Assembly: GCA_002478145.1 (NCBI GenBank)
Contig: DLMI01000088.1
Span: forward strand, 36,132-100,131
Reading direction: 5' to 3'
From: Acidobacteria bacterium UBA7540
Lineage (GTDB): Bacteria; Acidobacteriota; Terriglobia; UBA7540
DNA: 64,000 bases
The notes beneath the pieces are model-generated. The model was not told the origin of the DNA, did not search any database, and saw nothing but the letters and a program-made list of their open reading frames with translations. Position 1 is the first letter of the stretch, and each line of letters opens with the position of its first letter. Positions 53,298 through 61,104 of this stretch are shown piece by piece. Both the position numbers and the translations under genes were made by a program.

Positions 53298-54236
53298 ATG
53301 AATCTTCAGCCACGCATCGAAGAGCTTTACGCTCGTGACACCAAGGAATTCGGCGACGAATACTTCAGCGCCTTCGACGAATTCAAGCACGCGCTGAATG
53401 AAGGTCATGTGCGCGCGGCGGAGCCCGATCCCGCTTCGCCCAGCGGCTGGAAGGTAAATACCTGGGTGAAGAAGGGGATTTTGCTGGGGTTCCGGATTGG
53501 GCGCGTGGTGGAGATGCATCTTGAGGTAGGGGAGCGCTCCGCGCTCCCGCTGTCCGGCATCACAGACGAAACCCGCCGGGAGCCCGAAGGGCTCCGCTCG
53601 CTTAGGTTGGGCAATCTCCAGCGGGAGCCCTACCAATTCCGTGACAAGCACACTTTCCCCTTAAAGCAACTTCCGCGCGACCAGAACATCCGCATTGTTC
53701 CTGGCGGCTCGTCCATTCGCGATGGCTGTTACATCGGCAAGAACGTGACGTGTATGCCGCCCATGTATGTGAACGTAGGAGCCTATGTGGACGATGGCGC
53801 CATGATTGATTCCCACGCGCTGGTGGGTTCGTGCGCTCAGGTGGGCAAACGCGTTCACCTCAGCGCGGCGGCGCAGATTGGCGGCGTGCTGGAGCCGATT
53901 GGCGCCATGCCCGTGATCGTGGAAGACGAGGTCCTGGTGGGCGGCAACTGCGGAGTTTACGAGGGGACGATCGTCGGTAAGGGAACCGTTTTGGCCGCTG
54001 GGACGATTTTGACCGGCTCGACCCCCGTGTACGATTTGGTGCGGGACGCCGTCTATCGGCGCGAGGGCGAACAGCCGCTGATGATTCCTCCGGGTGCGGT
54101 GGTCGTCCCCGGCGCCCGCGCCATCACTACCGGACATGGAAAAGAACTGGGCCTTTCCCTTTACACTCCTGTCATCATCAAGTACCGCGACGAGAAGACA
54201 GACCAGGCGGTGCGGCTGGAAGAACTGTTGCGTTGA
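53298..54236 (+). CDS. dapD: Tetrahydrodipicolinate N-succinyltransferase with in-frame insertion
   Basis: 312 residues. The enzyme succinylates tetrahydrodipicolinate on the way to diaminopimelate and lysine, in the cytoplasm. The left-handed beta-helix is clear: VPGGSSIRDGCYIGKNVTCMPP, YVNVGAYVDDGAMIDSHALVGSCAQVGKRVHLS and GGVLEPIGAMPVIVEDEVLVGGNCGVYEGTIV. The residues from about 77 to 110 (GERSALPLSG ... GNLQRE) are a translated palindromic repeat; without them the sequence joins VEMHLE to PYQFRDKHTFP, which fits better. The start ATG has no strong ribosome site. Confidence 0.9.
   Translation: MNLQPRIEELYARDTKEFGDEYFSAFDEFKHALNEGHVRAAEPDPASPSGWKVNTWVKKGILLGFRIGRVVEMHLEVGERSALPLSGITDETRREPEGLRSLRLGNLQREPYQFRDKHTFPLKQLPRDQNIRIVPGGSSIRDGCYIGKNVTCMPPMYVNVGAYVDDGAMIDSHALVGSCAQVGKRVHLSAAAQIGGVLEPIGAMPVIVEDEVLVGGNCGVYEGTIVGKGTVLAAGTILTGSTPVYDLVRDAVYRREGEQPLMIPPGAVVVPGARAITTGHGKELGLSLYTPVIIKYRDEKTDQAVRLEELLR
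53525..53634. repeat. In-frame palindromic element in dapD
   Basis: GGTAGGG ... CTCCCGCTG at 53525-53552 pairs with CAGCGGGAGCCCTACC at 53619-53634; the left arm holds an extra 12-base GAGCGCTC-type hairpin. A GGAGCCC-GAA-GGGCTCC hairpin (about 53579-53595) is nested inside. Length about 110 bases; dapD stays open through it. Confidence 0.78.
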
Positions 54237-54512
54237 GTGCTGGCTGTGGTCCGTTGTCAGTGGTCAGTCGCCAAACAACATCGCGGCTGATCCCCTGGTG
54301 CTGGCGTCATTTGCGAATCATGTGCGTTGCAGAATCACCGAATCAAACCCCGCAGAAAAGTTTAATAGATTAATTTTATGGGAACAATAAGTAAATTCAA
54401 ATTGCACATGACCAAAAGTTTCGACTATCCTCAGTCGAACGAAGCAGCAGTTGCGGTTTTAGTGGTACCCCCAAGAGACCGTGAGTTCTCGGTCGGAGGG
54501 GGGACTAAGACA

Positions 54513-54575
54513 ATGAATGGTTCGCTCTTAACCAGGAACGTAATTCGTCTCATCCTTACGGCGCCGCCAGCCTAA
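54513..54575 (+). CDS. Possible ilv leader peptide
   Basis: 20 codons with GGAGGGGGGA upstream. MNGSLLTRNVIRLILTAPPA has seven Leu, Ile or Val out of 20. A strong hairpin overlaps its stop codon. That is how attenuator leaders of branched-chain amino-acid operons look, but no T-run follows, and the promoter at 54643 lies downstream of it, so an attenuation role would need a second promoter further up. Confidence 0.35.
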   Translation: MNGSLLTRNVIRLILTAPPA

Positions 54576-54588
54576 TTGCTGAGCGGCG
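54562..54588 (+). other. Hairpin at the end of the possible leader peptide
   Basis: CGCCGCCAGC, a six-base loop, then GCTG-A-GCGGCG: a 10-bp stem with one bulged base. It covers the leader stop codon. No T-run. Confidence 0.45.
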
Positions 54589-54642
54589 AACCCACAGAAT
54601 CACCTGACCTCACCACGGCATAGGAATTAGCCGAAATAAAGG

Positions 54643-54671
54643 TTGACGGCGGCAAGTGGGGATGGTAATCT
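54643..54671 (+). promoter_or_regulatory. Sigma-70-type promoter of the ilv genes
   Basis: TTGACG at 54643-54648, a 17-base spacer and TAATCT at 54666-54671, about 55 bases before the ilvB start on the same strand. Confidence 0.65.
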
Positions 54672-54673
54672 AC

Positions 54674-54691
54674 CTACCGACTGGTCGGTAG
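54674..54691. promoter_or_regulatory. 18-bp palindromic operator upstream of ilvB
   Basis: CTACCGACTGGTCGGTAG is palindromic with two central bases outside the symmetry. It begins three bases past the -10 box, so it covers the expected transcription start. Palindromes of the ACCGAC-GTCGGT kind are typical of TetR-family operators. No TetR gene is in the window. Confidence 0.6.
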
Positions 54692-54725
54692 TGAACGCCC
54701 CGCCGCTGTCGGAGCGAGAGAGACA

Positions 54726-56468
54726 ATGGGAAAACTTTACTCGGGTTCGGAACTCTTACTGGAAAGCCTCAGCCGTCAGAAGGTGGACGTGTTTTTCGGG
54801 CTCCCCGGCGGCGCCGTGTTACCGCTCTACGACGCTTTATATAGCGCCGGCATTCGTCACCTCTTGGTCCGCCACGAGCAGGCTGCGGCCTTTGCTGCGG
54901 ACGGCTACGCGCGGGTGACCGGCAAGCCCGGCGTCTGTCTCGGGACGTCCGGGCCTGGCGCCACGAATCTGATCACTGGCCTGACATCCGCGATGATGGA
55001 TTCCATTCCGGTGGTGGCGTTGACTGGCCAGGTGCCGTTGTCGCTGATGGGCAAGGACGCCTTCCAGGAGGCCGATACGATCGGCATCAGCCTTCCCAGC
55101 ACTAAGCAATCGTTCCTGGTTCGGTCCGCGGCCGAGGTCCCTTCCGTGATTCAGAAAGCCTTCAAAGCCGCTGTATCGGGACGTCCAGGACCGGTGTTGG
55201 TTGATCTCCCCAAAAGCGTGCTCATGGAAAATGCCGAGGCCAGCTACCCCCCCATCGCCGGCCCCGAACTTCCAGAGCGCGCGCGCGAGTGGACGGACGA
55301 TGACGTCGAGCGCGCCGCCGATATGATCCTGGAAAGCAGAAAAGCGGTGCTTTATGTGGGTGGTGGTGTGATCACGGCAAACGCTTCCGATGAATTGCGC
55401 GAGCTTGCCGATTTGACACATATTCCAATCACCACCACGCTGATGGGTCTGGGGTGCTTTCCCTCGCGTCACCCACTTTCGCTGGGCATGTTGGGGATGC
55501 ACGGCGCTTATGCCACCAACATGGCAATCTGCCAGTGCGACTTGCTCATCGCTGTCGGCGCGCGGTTTGACGACCGTGTCACGGGCCGCCTGAACGGTTT
55601 TGCGCCCAACGCCAAGAAGATCCACCTGGATGTGGACCCCTCCGAGGTCAACAAGAACGTGCGGGTTGATTTGGCTCTGGTGGGCGACGCCAAGGAGACA
55701 TTGCGCGCCCTCCTTGCCGCCTTGCAGCGCAGGAACGCAACACCCCCGACTGAAAGGCAGCAGTGGCTGCAGCGAATTGAAACCTGGCGTTCCGAGCACC
55801 CGCTGACCTACGATAAATACGCCAACAACGTCAAACCTCAATTCGTGATCGAGACGCTCTCGCAATATGCCAGCGAGGATGCCATCGTCGCGGTGGACGT
55901 GGGCCAGCACCAGATGTGGGGCGCCCAATTCTGGAATTTCACGCGCCCGCGCGCTTGGCTCTCTTCCAGCGGGCTCGGTTCGATGGGCTATGGCTTCCCG
56001 GCGGCCATGGGCGCGCAAATGGCATTTCCCGATCGACAGGTGATCGCCATTGTGGGCGACGGCGGATTCCAGATGACCCTGAACGACCTCGCCACCGTTG
56101 TGCAGTACCGTGTTCCGGTCAAGATCGCCATCATCAATAATCGCGCCCTGGGGATGGTCCGCCAGTGGCAGGAGATCTTTTTTGAGAAGCGTTACTGCGA
56201 CACTGACTTGGACTTCGCTCCCGACTTCGTGAAGTTGGCCGAAGCTTATGGAATTCGTGGCGCGCGGGTCGAGCACCGCACCGACGTGGCGGATGCGGTG
56301 CAGGATTTCTTGAGCGATCGCGAGCCGCGCCTGATCGACTTCTGGGTTGATCCGGCAGAGAACGTTTATCCCATCGTGCCGCCCGGAGCATCCCTGGCGG
56401 AAATGGTGGTGGAGCCTCCGCGCGTCCTGGTGGAAGAGGAAGCGCTCGACGATCTGTGGGCGGTTTAA
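54726..56468 (+). CDS. ilvB: Acetolactate synthase, large catalytic subunit
   Basis: 580 residues. A thiamine diphosphate enzyme that condenses two pyruvates, or pyruvate with 2-oxobutanoate, as the first step to valine, leucine and isoleucine. Seen: FFGLPGGAVLPLYDAL, RHEQAAAFAADGYAR with the catalytic Glu, the FAD domain (GGGVITANASDELRELADL) and the diphosphate/Mg site GDGGFQMTLNDLATV ... INNRALG. It heads a run with an ilvN-like gene, ilvC and proC. Its TAA stop is the first three bases of a family A element. Confidence 0.93.
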   Translation: MGKLYSGSELLLESLSRQKVDVFFGLPGGAVLPLYDALYSAGIRHLLVRHEQAAAFAADGYARVTGKPGVCLGTSGPGATNLITGLTSAMMDSIPVVALTGQVPLSLMGKDAFQEADTIGISLPSTKQSFLVRSAAEVPSVIQKAFKAAVSGRPGPVLVDLPKSVLMENAEASYPPIAGPELPERAREWTDDDVERAADMILESRKAVLYVGGGVITANASDELRELADLTHIPITTTLMGLGCFPSRHPLSLGMLGMHGAYATNMAICQCDLLIAVGARFDDRVTGRLNGFAPNAKKIHLDVDPSEVNKNVRVDLALVGDAKETLRALLAALQRRNATPPTERQQWLQRIETWRSEHPLTYDKYANNVKPQFVIETLSQYASEDAIVAVDVGQHQMWGAQFWNFTRPRAWLSSSGLGSMGYGFPAAMGAQMAFPDRQVIAIVGDGGFQMTLNDLATVVQYRVPVKIAIINNRALGMVRQWQEIFFEKRYCDTDLDFAPDFVKLAEAYGIRGARVEHRTDVADAVQDFLSDREPRLIDFWVDPAENVYPIVPPGASLAEMVVEPPRVLVEEEALDDLWAV

Positions 56469-56630
56469 CAGGATGCTGAAAAACCGCCTAGCCTGTCATT
56501 CCGAGGAGTCCCGATCTGATCGGGACGACGAGGAATCTCGTTGTCCATTGTTTCCAGAGCGAGATTCCTCCCCTTCGCTCCGCTCTGGGTCGGAATGACA
56601 CGGTTGACGGACGTTTTTCAGCGTCCTATT
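56466..56630. repeat. Family A element inside the ilv gene run
   Basis: It starts TAACAGGATGCTGAAAAAC, whose TAA is the ilvB stop, and ends GTTTTTCAGCGTCCTATT. Inner pairs CATTCCGAGGAGTCCCGATC, GAGGAATCTCG and GAGATTCCTC are those of the family. The ilvN-like gene starts 21 bases later. Confidence 0.8.
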
Positions 56631-56650
56631 GAGCTGGAATGGAGCAGGTT

Positions 56651-57133
56651 ATGCAGTGGTTGCTGACTCTTGAAACCAATAACGACATGATATCAATCTG
56701 CCGCGTGATGAACATTTTCCGGCGAAAGAGCCTGGAGATCACAACGCTGGTGATGACGGCCCGGCCGGCGGGATTCTCCCTGATGGGCGTGGTTGAATCA
56801 GCGGAAGCCGATATAGACTACCTCTTCAATTTCTTGCGGCGGACCGGGGGGGTGCAGCACGTCACCTGCTACCGCCATGAATCCTTTCCGAATGCTTCCT
56901 TCGTGTTTATCGATTCGGAAGCGGACAATTCCGGCGTCACTCAAGTACTGAAAGCATTTCCTGAATCGAAGCTGATTTTTGCCAGCCACGGGAAGTATTT
57001 GCTGGAGATTCCGGTGGAGAAACGGCGGACCCCTGCTTCGGCAGGCTCTCGAGCCCCGGCGTTTCTTCCCTTCGCTTGCGTCAAGACAACACGCAGCGCC
57101 ACGCACCCGGAGCTTGCTCGAGTTCAGGCTTGA
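56651..57133 (+). CDS. Acetolactate synthase small-subunit-like ACT domain protein
   Basis: 160 residues from the ATG at 56651 with GGAG upstream. [20 protein letters not shown] and [13 protein letters not shown] form an ACT domain like the regulatory subunit IlvN/IlvH/IlvM, which tunes ilvB activity by binding valine. After about residue 75 a second weak ACT-like stretch ([17 protein letters not shown]) continues to LLEIPVEKR; the last 40 residues are of low complexity and unlike the family. Position between ilvB and ilvC supports the call. Confidence 0.7.
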   Translation: MQWLLTLETNNDMISICRVMNIFRRKSLEITTLVMTARPAGFSLMGVVESAEADIDYLFNFLRRTGGVQHVTCYRHESFPNASFVFIDSEADNSGVTQVLKAFPESKLIFASHGKYLLEIPVEKRRTPASAGSRAPAFLPFACVKTTRSATHPELARVQA

Positions 57134-57258
57134 TTTTCCCTTTCGCCACGATCCAGTGTAATACAGCACATGACGACAAAGAGGAGAACTGGTATTCTGC
57201 ATTGATCCTTGGAGGTCAAGACTTTCTGAGGGTATTTCTTTCTTCAAGAGGAAACGAA

Positions 57259-58293
57259 ATGGCCAAAGTCTATTACGAGAATGATGGAGATTTGAAACAC
57301 TTGGCGGGCAAGACCGTCGCTGTTATCGGTTACGGGAGCCAGGGGCACGCGCACGCGCTCAATCTGCGCGACAGCGGGATGAAGGTGATCGTGGGTGAGG
57401 TCCGCCCCTCTGCTCCCCAGGCCAAGGCGAAGGAGGCAGGCTTCGAGGTCGTTGATGCAGCGGAAGCCTCCCGGCGCGGCGACCTTATCGCCGTGCTCAT
57501 CCCTGACCATGTGCAGCCCAAAGCTTACAAGGAACAGATCGAGCCCCATCTTGGCAAGGGGAAGGCCTTGTTGTTTGCCCACGGGTTCAATATTCACTTC
57601 AAGTTTGTCATTCCACCCCCTACGGTGGACGTGGTCATGATCGCGCCCAAGTGCCCCGGTCACCGCTTGCGCGAGCTTTTCCAGGAAGGCATCGGCGTCC
57701 CGGCCTTGCTCGCCGTCCAACAGGACGCCTCCGGCCACGCCGTCGAGAGCGCGCTGGCCTACGCGAAAGGTCTCGGGAGCCTTAAAGCGGGTGTCATCCG
57801 CACCACCTTTAAGGAAGAAACCGAAACAGACTTGTTTGGCGAGCAAACCGTATTGTGCGGTGGGGTGTCAGCATTAATCACGGCGGGATTTGAAACCCTG
57901 GTCCAGGCAGGCTACCAGCCGGAGATCGCTTATTTCGAGTGCCTGCACGAATTGAAGCTGATCGTGGACCTGATTTATCAGGGCGGGATCAAGTATATGC
58001 GCTACTCGGTGAGCGACACGGCTGAATACGGCGACTACACCCGCGGGCCGATGGTGATTGACGCGCACGTCCGCGAAACCATGAAGAAGATTCTCGCCGA
58101 GATTCAGAATGGCCGGTTCGCGAATGAATGGATGGAAGAGAACGCTCAGGGCCGGAAGAAGTTCCTCGAAATGCGCGCCCAGGCAGCGGAGCAACTGATT
58201 GAAAAGGTCGGGAGTGAATTGCGGAAAATGATGCCCTGGATTCGGGGCTCCAAGGAGGAAGTCACCGCCGCTCAAGCCGAGGCACGACGATAG
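57259..58293 (+). CDS. ilvC: Ketol-acid reductoisomerase
   Basis: 344 residues from the ATG at 57259 with AGAGGA upstream; the longer frame is not needed. It isomerises and reduces acetolactate or acetohydroxybutyrate with NAD(P)H and Mg. The Rossmann motif [22 protein letters not shown] is complete; the second domain has [20 protein letters not shown] and [20 protein letters not shown] with the metal-binding Asp and Glu. Length is that of class I enzymes. Confidence 0.94.
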   Translation: MAKVYYENDGDLKHLAGKTVAVIGYGSQGHAHALNLRDSGMKVIVGEVRPSAPQAKAKEAGFEVVDAAEASRRGDLIAVLIPDHVQPKAYKEQIEPHLGKGKALLFAHGFNIHFKFVIPPPTVDVVMIAPKCPGHRLRELFQEGIGVPALLAVQQDASGHAVESALAYAKGLGSLKAGVIRTTFKEETETDLFGEQTVLCGGVSALITAGFETLVQAGYQPEIAYFECLHELKLIVDLIYQGGIKYMRYSVSDTAEYGDYTRGPMVIDAHVRETMKKILAEIQNGRFANEWMEENAQGRKKFLEMRAQAAEQLIEKVGSELRKMMPWIRGSKEEVTAAQAEARR

Positions 58294-58379
58294 CTCGGCA
58301 GGGAATCTCACTTACCCGGGCTACCCGCAGTTATGAGGAGAAATGCCGCCACTCCGTTCGTGGGCATCCAAGGAGGGAC

Positions 58380-59258
58380 ATGAGGCCAGGAACAGACGTT
58401 TCGCAGACGAGTGCTCAAGCCGCTAAGGCTTTACAGCCCAGTGTCAGGAAACTCGCGCTCATCGGCGCCGGGAAACTCGGGGAGGGGCTGCTGTCGGGAA
58501 TTTTGGGCTCGCAGCTTGTTCCCGTTGGGCGCGTGGAGGCTACCGTAGCTCACCAACCGCGCGCCGACTACCTGACAGAAAAATATGGCATCAAGGCGCA
58601 TACCAACAACGTTCAGGCGGTCTCCGGAGCCGACCTGGTGCTGATCTGCTTGAAACCCCAACAGGTGAAGGGCTTTCTCCACGAAGTCAAGAAGAAGCTG
58701 AGAAAAGACGCCGTCATCATTTCCTCTGCGGCCTCGGTGACAACCTCCTTGATCGAGCGTGAAATGGGACGGCCGGTGCGCGTGGTCCGCGCCATGCCCA
58801 ACACACCGTGCCTCATCCGCCAGGGTATGACGGCCCTTGCGGCAGGGCAGCACGCCACCGAAGATGACATCCGCCTGGCGCGAGAGATCTTCAGTTCCAT
58901 GGGCCGAACTGTGGTTGTGGATGAAAAACACATGGATGCCATTACGGGTCTTTCGGCCTCCGGCCCTGCCTACGTTTATGTGATTATCGAGTCACTGGCC
59001 GAGGCGGGGGTGAAAATGGGGCTGCCGCGCGACCTTTCCACCGAACTCTCCGCCCAAACCTTGCTGGGCGCTTCCGCCATGGTGCTACACACCGGCGAGC
59101 ATCCCGCCAAGTTGAAGGACATTGTAACCACGCCGGCCGGCTGCACCATCGACGGTCTGCTGGAACTCGAGGAAGGGGGCTTGCGCGTTACTTTGATTAA
59201 AGCTGTGGTGCGCGCCGGCGAGCGGGCGCGGCAACTCGTGGAAAGCCAGAATACGTAA
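58380..59258 (+). CDS. proC: Pyrroline-5-carboxylate reductase
   Basis: 292 residues with AAGGAGGGAC before the ATG. It reduces pyrroline-5-carboxylate to proline. The nucleotide-binding LALIGAGKLGEGLLSG, the VVRAMPNTPCLIRQGMTAL segment and the signature GLSASGPAYVYVIIESLAEAG with DIVTTPAGCTIDGL near the end are all present. It follows ilvC by 86 bases on the same strand and may share its transcript, though the pathways differ. Confidence 0.93.
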   Translation: MRPGTDVSQTSAQAAKALQPSVRKLALIGAGKLGEGLLSGILGSQLVPVGRVEATVAHQPRADYLTEKYGIKAHTNNVQAVSGADLVLICLKPQQVKGFLHEVKKKLRKDAVIISSAASVTTSLIEREMGRPVRVVRAMPNTPCLIRQGMTALAAGQHATEDDIRLAREIFSSMGRTVVVDEKHMDAITGLSASGPAYVYVIIESLAEAGVKMGLPRDLSTELSAQTLLGASAMVLHTGEHPAKLKDIVTTPAGCTIDGLLELEEGGLRVTLIKAVVRAGERARQLVESQNT

Positions 59259-59332
59259 CGCGCCGGCGCGAATTCTTCAGTTTTGCTGCGACGGCGCCTC
59301 GACTAGCGGGCTCCTCAATCCCCCTGTGCAGA

Positions 59333-59498
59333 GAGAGTAGGCAGTAGGCAGGGTCGATCCAAAATCCAAAATCTAAAATCCAAAATTGGCCCAGACCCTA
59401 GTCCCCAGCGCAGGGAGAGTAGGCAGTAAGCAGCAGGCAGGGTCAATCCAAAATCCAAAATCTAAAATCCAAAATTGCCCCAGCCCCTAGTCCCCAGC
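59333..59498. repeat. Two tandem copies of an 80-base repeat
   Basis: GAGAGTAGGCAGTA ... AAAATCCAAAATCTAAAATC ... CCCTAGTCCCCAG occurs at about 59333-59408 and again at 59415-59498, the second with a seven-base insertion. It lies between the convergent proC and thrC genes. Confidence 0.8.
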
Positions 59499-59525
59499 CC
59501 CTTCGACCGTCGACTCTCGACTTGT

Positions 59526-60818
59526 TCAAGCCGCGTCGCCGAGTGCTTGTTCCAGGGCTTTCCGCAGAGCCTCAAGACTCGGCTCGACGCGAAGTCTCTG
59601 GCGGGTTTCCTGAACTTCCGAGCGCTGGCGCATGATGTACTCGGTATCCTTCAGTTGGTTGCCCGTGAGAACGCAGACAATGTCCGCATGCCAGGGAATT
59701 TTTCCGGCACGCACGAGCTTTCGAACCCCGGCGATAGTCGCAGCGGAGGCAGGCTCACATCCTACGCCGTCTTCAGCCAGCATGGCCTTTGCCTCAAAGA
59801 TTTCCTTGTCGGTGACGGACTCTGTGAACCCCCCGCACCACTCCAACACTCGTTGGGCCTTCTTCCAATTGGCGGGATAGCCAATCCGAATAGCGGTGGC
59901 CTCAGTGTCGGGTTTATCCACTGGGGTCAGTTCGTTCAAGCCGCCCGCCACCATTTGATGGAACGGACTGGACCCCGCGGCCTGCACCACGACAACCTGC
60001 GGCACCTTTTCGATGAATCCAAGCTCTTTCAACTCGCGCAGTCCCTTGCCGATGGCGGAGGCGTTGCCGAGATTCCCACCTGGCACCACTAGGTAGTCGG
60101 GCGGTCGCCAGGCCCGTTGTTCCAGCATCTCCGCCACGATGGTTTTCTGTCCCTCGATGCGGAAAGGGTTCACGGAGTTCACCAAGTGAAGACCCAGTTC
60201 CGGCGCGATCTCACGGAGCAGCCTGAAAGCCTCATCGAAAGTATCGCCCACCTCCACCACCAGCGAGCCGAAATCTAAAGCCTGGGCAAGCTTCGCAGCG
60301 GAGATTTGCCGGTAAGGCACAAAGAGCAACGCTTTCATGCCCGCGCGAGCCGCGTAGGCTGCCATGGAGGAAGATGTATTGCCGGTCGAGGCGCAGGCTA
60401 CCATGCGGATGCCACGCGAGGCAGCCCGCGTGATGCAGGCGGTCATCCCCAGGTCCTTAAAGGACCCGGTGGGATTGTTGCCCTGATGCTTGATGGTCAA
60501 ATGGACGGGGCCGGCCCACCATCCTGTGCGGCGGGTTCCCACTAAGGGTGTCGAGCCCTCCGAGAGCGAGATAACCCGGTCGCCCGGTTCAATGAAGGGG
60601 ATCAACTCGCGAAATCGCCACACCCCGCTGCGGTCGATGGGTTCGCCACTCAAGCGCCGCTGATGCCACGCCCGCCGAAGGGCTTCGGGATCGAAGGCCT
60701 CAAACTCGTATCTCACCTCCAGAAGCCCGCCACAGTCAGCACACGCGTGCGCATCCTTCTTCGGGTTTTGCTTGCGCTGGCAAGCTTCCTCAATGCATTG
60801 GAGGTAGGCAGATGACAT
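59526..60818 (-). CDS. thrC: Threonine synthase
   Basis: 430 residues. A PLP enzyme turning phosphohomoserine into threonine. The PLP lysine is in HQGNNPTGSFKDLGM; ACASTGNTSSSMAAYAARAG binds the cofactor phosphate, and a possible small zinc site (CIEEAC and CADCGG) sits at the N-terminus. The start ATG is where the family starts, but a repeat runs to within a few bases of it, so no ribosome site is visible. Same direction as lysC. Confidence 0.92.
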   Translation of the reverse strand: MSSAYLQCIEEACQRKQNPKKDAHACADCGGLLEVRYEFEAFDPEALRRAWHQRRLSGEPIDRSGVWRFRELIPFIEPGDRVISLSEGSTPLVGTRRTGWWAGPVHLTIKHQGNNPTGSFKDLGMTACITRAASRGIRMVACASTGNTSSSMAAYAARAGMKALLFVPYRQISAAKLAQALDFGSLVVEVGDTFDEAFRLLREIAPELGLHLVNSVNPFRIEGQKTIVAEMLEQRAWRPPDYLVVPGGNLGNASAIGKGLRELKELGFIEKVPQVVVVQAAGSSPFHQMVAGGLNELTPVDKPDTEATAIRIGYPANWKKAQRVLEWCGGFTESVTDKEIFEAKAMLAEDGVGCEPASAATIAGVRKLVRAGKIPWHADIVCVLTGNQLKDTEYIMRQRSEVQETRQRLRVEPSLEALRKALEQALGDAA

Positions 60819-60820
60819 TG

Positions 60821-61104
60821 GCAGTCGTCAGTTGTCAGTCGTCAGTTGTCCGTTGTCCGTAGTCAGTCGTCCATTGTCAAGGACTGGCACATTGTTGAAG
60901 GAGCCCGCGAGGTTGTCATTCCAAGGAGTCCGCCATTGTTATTGACAGACGAGGAAGAACCTTGTATTTGAATGAGTCTGTAAATGCTGAGATTCTCCGC
61001 TTCGCTTCGAACGACGATGGGAACGAGAGATTTCGCATCCTGAACACAAGCAGATGACCGCCCGCAACGGACCACTGACAACGGACTACTGACGACTGAC
61101 AACT
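60821..61104. repeat. Repeat-filled spacer between lysC and thrC
   Basis: GCAGTCGTCAGTTGTCAGTC starts next to the thrC start codon, and GACAACGGACTACTGACGAC ends next to the lysC stop codon; the two are inverted. In between, 60910-61015 resembles a decayed family A element (GTCATTCCAAGGAGTCC, GAGATTCTCCGCTTCG). No gene. Confidence 0.65.

Noticed and set aside
54837..56276. 479-codon minus-strand frame over ilvB
   Set aside because: Shadow; ilvB has all expected motifs on the plus strand.
59333..59498. CRISPR-like repeats
   Set aside because: Only two tandem copies of about 80 bases without spacers; simple duplication.
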